The notes beneath the pieces are model-generated. The model had not been told where the DNA came from. It saw only the letters and a list, made by a program, of their open reading frames with translations, and made no database searches. From Heliocidaris tuberculata (taxonomy: Eukaryota > Echinodermata > Echinoidea > Camarodonta > Echinometridae): a stretch of 64,000 bases of DNA. Position 1 is the first letter of the stretch, and the number at the start of each line of letters is the position of its first letter. The stretch spans positions 65,270,995 through 65,334,994 of the forward strand of contig CM046832.1 of the NCBI GenBank assembly GCA_025618425.1, in the 5' to 3' direction. Position numbers and translations under genes: made by a program. Positions 1-64,000 of this stretch are shown here, one piece after another.

Positions 1-2289
1 TTGAGAGCGATCTCCAATTTCCCTTACCTACTGCAGAAGCAGAAGCATAAGCAGAAGAAGATGTAATGCTCTAATTCGTGGGTATGCCGGGGGGGGGGGG
101 GGGGTTCCTTCCTCTGGGGGAATGAATTTCAAGGATCACACCATGCATCTTCGGCTTCAAGAGGAGATAGCGTAATAGTGTAGAGATCACTCGTAAAAGA
201 AAATCGGCCACATTCTGGACTATTCCTCCAATTGTGATAGGTAGAGACCTTGACGTCATTTCCCAAAAAGGTCGGTACCTATATCATTCATGTGCTCATC
301 TATAATTTGGCTCCGAATATGCTGAAATAATCTACGCACAAGTCGGCATCGACATCAGCTACAATGTAAGCCAATACCAATGTCATTCACTCTGAAGTCG
401 ACGACGATGCCGATGACAACCCATTTTTTATCTAAAAAAAAGGACCTACATCCCTTACCCACAAATCATAACAAAGGTTTTAACCCCCCACTAACTTGAT
501 GTGTCAATACTGATATCAGTGGCACGTGGGCACGTGCCCCTCCCCAATCGGAAGACATCAACAACAAAAAAAAGAGAGAAATAAAGAGAGAGAGAGAGAG
601 GGGGGGGGATATAGGAAAAGGACGAGGTGAAAGGATGAGAGAAAGAGATTATAGGACCTCCTTCCACACCCTCCCCATAATCGGTGGCCATGTTAACTTG
701 CATTTCAGTTCCGATTAAGACTGGTTCCGTTCCCCCCCCCCCCCCCCCCCCCCCACCACAATGTTGCCAATCGGCCCCTGACAACACCTAGATCTAGATA
801 TCGTAATGTCGGCGTAGTTACGAAAAGCAAGTATACATAAGGTTTTTCATTATTTCGAAAAGGTAGTTAAATCACACATAAGATCAAACTATTATTTACT
901 TATACATTTTTTCGCATAAGGAAAAGGATAAAGCAATGTTAAACTGAGGGCTTTCAAGAAATAAAACAGGAATGAGACATCACATGCATTTATGGTTACA
1001 GAGGTGAAAAGCATGTTTTATGGAACAGACAAACATCTTATTTTTAAAGTTATTAAAGCAATGTGTCGAGATACAATTCAATATTTCAGTATTAAAATAG
1101 AAGCAGCTAAAGTGAGCATAAATCTTTTTTAAATGCTTGAAAAAAAATTTTATCATCATTATTAACGATCATTTTGTTTGTTTTCACTATTCACTATTCA
1201 CTATTCACTATTTGCTCTTCTACGTCTTTGCAGTAAAGCACATGAGCAGTAAAGCACATGATCAGGGGTCATGGTGATCCACCTCTTCATATTTCAAAAG
1301 GAATATTGCATACGGAAGAAGTTTTGATATACTGCCCTTCGAAGCCTTTGATATCAACTTGGATTATCACCTATACGTGAATTGTTATTCAAACGGCATT
1401 TTATCATAAAGGCAGCCTGTCCATCGTTATCTTTTAATTCATGTCCAAGGAAATTTTCTAGTCAAGTGTCAACAACAGTGTACCTGTCCTTAACACACCG
1501 AACTTTGAAAAGCCAGGACATGCAGATAGCTTCCCCACAAAACTATTAAGAAATGGGACTTTGACCATCCGAGGTTAGCTGCTCAAGACGTTTACATTTC
1601 ACTAATAAAATAACAATAGCACTTGTATTCTGCTCATTTTCCTCATCAGTCTTTCGAAAACAGCGTTTGTGTACGGTTCCAAGAGCTGCCTCTGGAACTG
1701 ATGCTTTTGTTTAATTCAAAAGCATGTCACTTTCTTATAACGAAAATTCTTTTGGAGGAGCCTTGCCTAAAATAGGAGCAGTACAAAGTGTTTCTCAAAT
1801 CGTGCAAAAGGTAAGCCCCTCTCAAAATTTATATATATATAAACAAAGACACCAATATAGGTATCTATCATTAGTCTATACTATAAAGATATATTAAGAT
1901 ATTATATATAAATATATATATATTTTTTTTTTATTGAACAAAAACAAAACAAAACAAAACAAAACGAACAAAACGTTCATTACGAGGATACCAAATACTT
2001 TGTATATATTATGTTCATACATATTCTAATTTATTTTTTGTTGCTGTTATGTGTTTATATTCATGATTTTTGGGGGTTTTTTTTGTGTTTTTGTTTTTGT
2101 TTTTTTTGTTTTTTTACTATTCTCTCTTAATATTTTTAACAGGGCCTCGTGGAAGACCACCACTATTGGTGATATTGAATCACCTTTCTAAATATCAGAA
2201 ATAAATAAATAAATAAATAAATAATTAGGTGTATTATTAATTTTATTAAAATTTCGTCCAACCGCTTTTAGAGGTATACTCTTGCATGT

Positions 2290-2585
2290 GGAGGTGTCGT
2301 GGTATAGTGGTTCATTCACTTGACTCTCAATCCAAGGGTTGAGGGTTCGAATCTCAGCCCAGCACTAGCGTCTTTTGGTAAAACATTAATCCACATTTGC
2401 CACTCTCCACCCAGGTGTAATAGGGGTACCTGGCAGGATTTATTCCTTGAAATGCACTGTGCGCTGATCACGGCCGCCAGAGCTAAAGCCACTGTAATAA
2501 TATCCAAACCATTTGGAAGCGCATAGGGACGTGATATCTTAATTACAAGAACGGTTTATCATTATTATCATTATTATTATTGCAT
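2290..2585 (+). mobile_element. tRNA-derived SINE, family A
   Basis: An A-box-like TGGTATAGTGGTTC lies at 2300-2313 and a B box GGGTTCGAATCTC at 2343-2355, followed by a body (CGTCTTTTGG..AACATTAATCC, CCCAGGTGTAATAGGGGTACCT) and an ATT-rich tail. The acceptor arms of the tRNA-like part do not pair, so it is not a functional tRNA gene. The same body is found at 26650-26985. Confidence 0.5.
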
Positions 2586-2902
2586 CATTACGCGACTATA
2601 ATATTTTTTTCTGTATTGTACTTAAAGTAAAAATATTGAATAATTAAGCACTCCCACGTGCACTGCAAATAGTACTATTTCAGAAGTATTCTTTTCTAAG
2701 ACCTTCATGTTTCCCACAAAATTAGTTTATAATAATGATCTGTTTTGTTTAGGGATATGGTCATTAGTTGCGCTATCGCTATTTCTCCTTTTTTTGTAAT
2801 TATTACAATCATTATTGTATTTCTGTCAATTATTGGTCGGTCTGGAGCCGGTTTAGATTGTTTCTTGGGTATTAAGGCTTAAAAGATTATATGAATTCAT
2901 CC

Positions 2903-3049
2903 TACACAGTAAAAACGCTGTTTAAAAGGTTCTTTAAAACTTATACAACCTATTTAATATTTAAACAAATTGTTTACACTGTACAACGGGTTGTTCAGTT
3001 CATATTGTAAACAACTGTTTGCATTTTTAAACAGCGTTTTCTCTGTGTA
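2903..3049. mobile_element. Palindromic MITE with TA ends, just upstream of gene 1
   Basis: The left end TACACAGTAAAAACGCTGTT and the right end, read in reverse complement TACACAGAGAAAACGCTGTT, form terminal inverted repeats of about 25 bases with few mismatches. TA dinucleotides at both ends suggest a Tc1/mariner-type target duplication. The whole unit is 147 bases with no coding capacity and ends 134 bases before the start codon of gene 1. Confidence 0.5.
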
Positions 3050-3166
3050 TTTGCACCCCTAAATTTGCTGATGTTGAGGGCCTTTTGAGGTTCACAGTTG
3101 AACTATTAATCTTCCTGTGATGAATCATTAATACATTGACAAGAATATCTCATTTCTATTCCACAG

Positions 3167-3182
3167 AAACTAACTGATCACG
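3167..3182 (+). other. ABCC8/9-like: Probable 5' UTR end of gene 1, after a splice acceptor
   Basis: A pyrimidine-rich tract ends in CCACAG at 3161-3166, 16 bases before the start ATG, which suggests that the ATG exon is preceded by a non-coding exon. A candidate donor AAAAG|GTAAGC lies at 1810/1811. Both are inferences; no promoter could be identified. Confidence 0.5.
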
Positions 3183-38226
<35,044 letters not shown>

Positions 38227-38509
38227 AACTACAAATAAACGCCCCGTCCCATGAGTACGAGTATCTTGCAGTGTGCATCCCTGCAAGTAAATTTCACACA
38301 GTGCAGATTGTGCATATGTCTTACATGAAATAGTATTATAGGCGGAAATATTCTCTATATTTCTCCTCCTTTCAAAATGGGAAATAGTGAACATTAGAGA
38401 GGGTCAGATTGCACCAACTCTACGAAGATGTTTACTTTTCCACGCATAAATCAGAATTGGTCTACTTGTTAAGTGGTTTTTTAAGACACGTCACTTGTAT
38501 TTTAGTAAC

Positions 38510-38515
38510 AATAAA
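38510..38515 (+). terminator. Candidate polyadenylation signal, gene 1
   Basis: AATAAA 284 bases after the stop codon of gene 1. It is the first canonical signal downstream; its use is inferred. Confidence 0.5.
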
Positions 38516-38904
38516 TAGGCTTACCTGCATTGTACATGCAGTACCAATTGAAAAGAAATATGAATATAAACTCTTGTTGTATTTTATCACTTAATATTCA
38601 CTTGATGTTGCGTTATATATCCTACAAACATATAAAACTTACGAGCAACAGCCAGGAATCTCTATTTGATTTTCACAACGGTTTGCAAATAGATCTTTTC
38701 CCAGTGTTTTCAGGATGAATTATATTAGTCATTTGTTGGTGTTATTGTATTTCAGTGTTCAGAAAGTATATTGTTAGGTCGGGCACGCCTCAGACAAGTA
38801 CACATAAATGTACGTATAAGGGCAAGTCCGGTGTATTGTGCCATAGGTAACAAATCAAATTTATTTTTATTTGATTATATGAAAGTGGTAGCTCTACATA
38901 AGCG

Positions 38905-39085
38905 TGGATATAGGGGCGGATTGGGGAGCCCCCCCCCCCCCTTCGGCATACATTGAGAACAAAATCAACAGAAAATGCCCCAATCATGACTGTGTGATTT
39001 TGGGGAATCGTGCCCCCCCCCCTCCCCCTCCCCCCTCCCCCCCTTTTTTTTTCTTCTTACAAAAGTCATGTATTCGGCCCTGCTT
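38905..39085. mobile_element. hAT-like MITE remnant in the intergenic region
   Basis: AGGGGCGGATTGGGGAGC is followed by C-rich runs, and ends near GTATTCGGCCCTGC. The arrangement resembles the other G/C-rich MITEs, but no target duplication was found. Confidence 0.5.
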
Positions 39086-40414
39086 GAGTCTGCCCACATA
39101 TCAAGTACCGGTAAAATATTTGTCGTTAAAGTTAGCATAACCTTTAAGACATGTCTCAAGTCGGAATACATTTGAAAACTGGTCTATTTTAAATCAATAC
39201 CGTGTATTGTATATATATTCTATTGAACCGTGGATAACATCTCAAAGTGCTTTAAATCCAGTGGAAAATACCACTCCTGGTACTACCCCAAACTAGAGCT
39301 AGTAGTCCGGCGTAGTTTGAATCAGCTTCCCAGTTTATACCTTCGAGGACAACTCCCTCTGCACCTCAAGACCCTAGTACCCATATATCCATGTTAACCC
39401 TTTCAGGACAGGAATTGTTTTGATCACATTTTGTTCTTCAAATTGGCAACTACAACATTTTGCCTTTAATGCTACATGTTTCTAATAAAATACAATGTCT
39501 TTTAAAACAACACACATGGTTGGAAACTTTGACGAAAAATTGAAAATTTTGATAAAAAACAATGATTTTGAACCTGTCAATATGTTGCCAATTTAAGTAT
39601 TGTAAAGCTTATTTTACTTTTTTAAATTCCTGGCATCAAACGCAAAATGGTCACGCAACAAAAATGGGCACAGTGTATGCAGAAACTTTCGCTCTTTCTA
39701 CTCATGTATCTGGAATATTTTTTAGGGATCTGCATCAAAAGTTATTGAGCCAAACGACATAATGTGGTCAATTGTCTCTAAAGGGTTAATACTACCCCCT
39801 TTTATATACTAGATGGTCTTTAACTGCTGGAGTAATTGTAGTTTGGATACAAAATGACTGTTCCCATCATAAGTCATAATCATTTTCTAGCTGTTTGATG
39901 ATTGTCCTTCTTATAAAAATCTTTTCTTTGATGATTAATGATAATCGTTCAACAAAACTCTCTGTACATATATTAAACATTTGTTGAGGAATAATTAAGA
40001 CTTGCCTCTCCTCCTAGTTATTTTGTTTCCTACTCACTCTGTCTATACTGGTGCTTGACTGAATAATGATATTTGTGTGTGATATTTCTTTATAATCATA
40101 TTCACTTGATTTTCATATAAGTCATGTACTTCATTTCGTATAAACGCATCAAGCAAAAATCATGGAAATGTTGATATGAATAAAATATTGTTGGTGCATT
40201 CATGTAAATACATTGTTTGTAGTATTTGATATGTTCCTCAGTATCATGTCATAAATATTGTGTGCTTTGGTTGATTCTTTTTGGTACTGAAATTGTTGCT
40301 GACAAAATACACGAAGAATGACATGTTCAAAAGTTTCAATGTATAATTTCGCACGATAGGTAATAATCGTATTCATTACAATCGTATCAGTATCTGTATT
40401 GCTACAATAACTTA

Positions 40415-40648
40415 AAAACACCAGCCCTCCAAAACTCGCTCAGTGGGGGGGAAAGGGGGGGGGGAGGTTGTGGCCATAATTTTTTTTTTCTCGCCAGCCC
40501 TCAAAAAAGTCGTTAAGTGGGGGGAGGGGGGGAGGGTTATCACATGTTTCCTCCATAATTCTCTGAGAAGCACCAAAAAAAAAACGAGGTAAAGTTGACA
40601 GGGGGGCACTCTGCCCCCCCCCCCCCCCTCAGCTACGCTAGTGATTAT
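40415..40648. mobile_element. G/C-rich MITE remnant, hAT-like, in the intergenic region
   Basis: The right end CAGCTACGCTAGTG reads CACTAGCGTAGCTG inward. The interior has two CCAGCCCTC(C/A)AAAA units and G runs. The left border is uncertain. Confidence 0.5.
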
Positions 40649-41537
40649 AGCATTGCCGATGTGCATTTCAGTGGTCTAGATTTCATCATATCTTGAGAAA
40701 ATTGTACACAATATTCGATTAAAAAATACATCCGTAATAACATTATCGAAAGAGAAAATGAAAAAATAAATTACGAAGATCAAACTGAATCTATATTTTA
40801 ATCAAAAAAATGCCCAGAATTTTAAGCCATTGCACATCTCAGAGATGAATATCTGGAGATCAAATGAGGTATTCTTAAATCCATTTTATCTCAGATTCAT
40901 CCTTCATCTTGAATCAGTGAAAGAAAATACTCTTATAATCTAAAAAAAAGAAAAACATTATGGCTTGTAAAACCAAATTATTCTATCACTAAGTAGTGTT
41001 ATATTTTTTTCTAATTTCATCATTTTATACCCTTCCACATGGTTTCTTTCTTATATAACATCATACATAAGCATCGTTAGAAGAAAGTATACATATATGC
41101 AGCATATTATGTTTATATCTCTTGGCCATGCTAAAACACATGAAACGCTTACATTTACAAAAATAACATGTAACATATTCTATTCAAAAGTGTATATACA
41201 TTTGAAGAAAAATATAAAATAAGTGCTTAAAAACGTGTGGTAAATTGAAACAACCTTTACATGAATTTATTTTCTTTACGATTCGTTTGAGCTGTTTATA
41301 TAATATAAACTGTTGATTAAATTGAATTAAATAATAATGATAAGAATGAATAATAAGAATGTAATAAAAATCATGCTTCCATTTTTATAACACCTGTACA
41401 TTCTAATTTCATTATTTTACATTTCAATCTCATTATATACTTCTTACTTATAGGTCCGAAGGAAAAAACGGAAGATAATCCGCCGCTATTCCTTCATCGA
41501 TGAAATATTTCATGGTATTTCATGACTAACGAGGGTC

Positions 41538-41543
41538 TTTATT
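41538..41543 (-). terminator. Candidate polyadenylation signal, gene 2
   Basis: AATAAA on the - strand, 170 bases after the gene 2 stop codon; its use is inferred. Confidence 0.5.
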
Positions 41544-41712
41544 ACATAAACCTCACAGTGGGACCAGTACAAGATCTAACCTGCAGCAAACTTGGCAGAG
41601 CAGTGGCGAAACAGTGTCAAAAGAGTACTACGAATCGCTATAAAGTAATTGTGCTTTCTTTTATGACAGTGCCATAATCTCTTCTGACAAGCATTCAGTA
41701 AGACCGGTCCAA

Positions 41713-62873
<21,161 letters not shown>

Positions 62874-62954
62874 CTGTCAAGGAATCAGTTTCATGTGTGT
62901 AAAAAGAAAGAAATCAGATAAATGCTTTTGAAATTTTACCAATCGTAGAGATCG

Positions 62955-63346
62955 TACACTGTAAAAAATTTTGCCGTTTTTTCACGGGAAATTTCCTGGC
63001 AGTCGGATTGCCGGAAATGCCCGTTTTTCCACAGTACATGTAAAATAACAGATTTCCGTTTTTGTTAAATAGTAGAAACATTAATTTCTAACAGGAAAAT
63101 CTACGTAAATCAAAACGGAACCATGGAAACGATTTGTAATTTAACAGGGTAACTTGTTAAAATATGAGAAAATGTTTTTTAACAGTGTTTTATGTCGGGC
63201 GATTGTAAATATATGCTGATTTCCGGTAAAACAACAAACTTGCTGTTGTTTTACAGCAAAGAGACCGAAAATTGAAATAACGGCAATAACTTGTAGTCCC
63301 AAGGGCCAGAGAGTCTGTAGTTTTACAGTTATTTTTTTATAGTGTA
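62955..63346. mobile_element. TA-flanked MITE upstream of gene 2 exon 5
   Basis: The element runs 62957-63344: left end CACTGTAAAAAATT, right end reverse complement CACTATAAAAAAAT, with TA on both sides. This fits a Tc1/mariner-type MITE of 388 bases. The interior contains TTTCCGG/CCGGAAA words and no coding frame. Confidence 0.5.
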
Positions 63347-63355
63347 ACCTATCCT
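63143..63355. repeat. Segmental direct repeat, copy 1
   Basis: 63143-63355 is repeated at 63787-64000, with one indel and very few substitutions seen. The shared stretch covers the right half of the MITE and 10 bases of flank (AACCTATCCT), so it is not a second transposition. Confidence 0.5.
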
Positions 63356-63786
63356 GCTTTAACTTATCCTATTCTCTGTCTTAATCTATCCTATCCTAGA
63401 CCTTTCCTATCCAGTTAGTTCAATCTACATGTGTGTGGTGTGTGTGTAGTTTGGTTTTTACAGACGTGTATCAATCAGATATGATTATTTACGTCTGGGG
63501 ACCGACCTTTAACGTCACCATCTGAAAGACGTGACTCAGTCTCGAACCTGGGTCCGCTGAATCAGTTTATAACTTCCACTGTTAGCTGGATTACAGGCGC
63601 ACGCCACAACGCCCACAACGTCTAGTTGCACTAGATCTACATGTTCTAGTGCAATCTTTTATTTACCCCTTATAGGGTTTTTTTTATGCCTTTGGTGACA
63701 GTTAGTAAATCGGACAACCCCAAACCATACGCTACTAATAATTCATGAATATTCATATAAGTGTTTTCGCCAATATTTGGTAATTC

Positions 63787-64000
63787 AACAGGGTAACTTG
63801 TTAAAATATGAGAAAATGTTTTTTAAACAGTGTTTTATGTCGGGCGATTGTAAATATATGCTGATTTCCGGTAAACCAACAAACTTGCTGTTGTTTTACA
63901 GCAAAGAGACCGAAAATTGAAATAACGGCAATAACTTGTAGTCCCAAGGGCCAGAGAGTCTGTAGTTTTACAGTTATTTTTTTATAGTGTAACCTATCCT
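63787..64000. repeat. Segmental direct repeat, copy 2 (runs to the window edge)
   Basis: It matches copy 1 through AACCTATCCT at the last base of the window, so the duplication may continue further. Between the copies, 63460-63560 is a family B dispersed repeat also found at 32265-32425. Confidence 0.5.

Larger units (their letters stand above)
1..3166. other. 5' flank of gene 1, no gene recognised
   Basis: It holds homopolymer runs (G16 at 89-104, C23 near 732-754), a TTCACTA-type short tandem repeat near 1183-1213, a doubled 16-base unit GCAGTAAAGCACATGA at about 1230-1262, AAAAC and AT-rich tracts at 1830-1970, a SINE (2290-2585) and a MITE (2903-3049). Open frames here have no family resemblance and overlap low-complexity sequence. 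Confidence 0.5.
38227..41712. other. Convergent intergenic region with both 3' ends
   Basis: Between the two stop codons there are 3.5 kb without a recognisable gene. AATAAA at 38510-38515 (+) and at about 40178 (+) could serve gene 1; TTTATT at 41538-41543 is AATAAA on - about 170 bases past the stop of gene 2. Two G/C-rich blocks (38905-39085 and 40410-40650) carry the CAGCTACGCTAGTG or GGGGCGGATTGGGG words of hAT-like MITEs. Confidence 0.5.

Noticed and set aside
724..755. Poly-C/poly-G runs as regulatory G-quadruplex sites
   Set aside because: Such runs recur throughout introns and MITE ends here, and nothing ties any one to a promoter.
38227..41712. A further small gene between the two convergent genes
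   Set aside because: Only short frames without splice-consistent homology were seen; two MITE remnants and AT-rich sequence account for it.
62874..64000. Exon 4 of gene 2
   Set aside because: No sequence like the gene 1 exon 4 product (VPRPHHVTIDEFFGNG) was found on the - strand up to the window edge.

Overview
The window is animal nuclear DNA, most likely from an echinoderm and probably a sea urchin. The evidence is short exons with GT/AG introns at conserved phases, an AT-rich intron and intergenic background, many TA, CT and poly-G/C runs, tRNA-derived SINEs, and small inverted-repeat elements of kinds common in echinoids. The species call is an inference. Almost all of the coding content belongs to two paralogous genes of the ABCC family (ABC transporter subfamily C), of the sulfonylurea-receptor (SUR, ABCC8/ABCC9) type. 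They lie tail to tail: gene 1 on + (3183-38226, 31 coding exons) and gene 2 on - (41713-62873, exons 5-31 by homology; its first four coding exons lie beyond the right edge).

Gene 1 encodes a full-length SUR-like protein of about 1546 residues, once two single-base frame breaks in exons 1 and 2 are allowed for. Order: TMD0 (exon 1), L0 linker (exon 2), TMD1 (exons 3-9), linker and NBD1 (exons 10-16), TMD2 (exons 17-24), NBD2 (exons 25-31). The N terminus has SUR hallmarks: an FCG-N-x-T glycosylation site, a paired Cys in LNNSC, and the LPGH..RWILT stretch. Gene 2 has the same exons, phases and, in 24 of 27 comparable exons, exactly the same exon lengths. Known SURs are regulatory subunits of ATP-sensitive K+ channels; no Kir6-type pore gene is visible here.

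Layout: 1-3166, 5' flank of gene 1 with a SINE and a palindromic MITE; 3183-38226, gene 1 with introns carrying several inverted-repeat elements (non-autonomous hAT copies with exact 8-bp target duplications, a perfect 2 x 180 bp palindrome with tRNA-like arms, fold-backs, SINEs, minisatellites); 38227-41712, convergent intergenic region holding both 3' ends; 41713-62873, gene 2 with further MITEs, a TTAGGG-like element, a fold-back element and a decayed non-LTR reverse transcriptase fragment; 62874-64000, upstream intron of gene 2 with a TA-flanked inverted-repeat element and a partial segmental duplication.

The most interesting signals are the patchwork of near-identity between the two genes confined to NBD1 core exons (exon 14 differs at 2 of 166 bases while neighbouring exons and introns are highly diverged), a tandem duplication of exon 16 in gene 1 with one dead copy, the perfect 180-bp palindrome, the frame breaks at the start of gene 1, and an RRR motif in the pre-NBD1 linker of gene 2 only. 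No prokaryotic-style system, CRISPR array or operon is present. [Form note: the original gave no feature confidences; every 0.5 is a placeholder required by the schema, not an estimate.]
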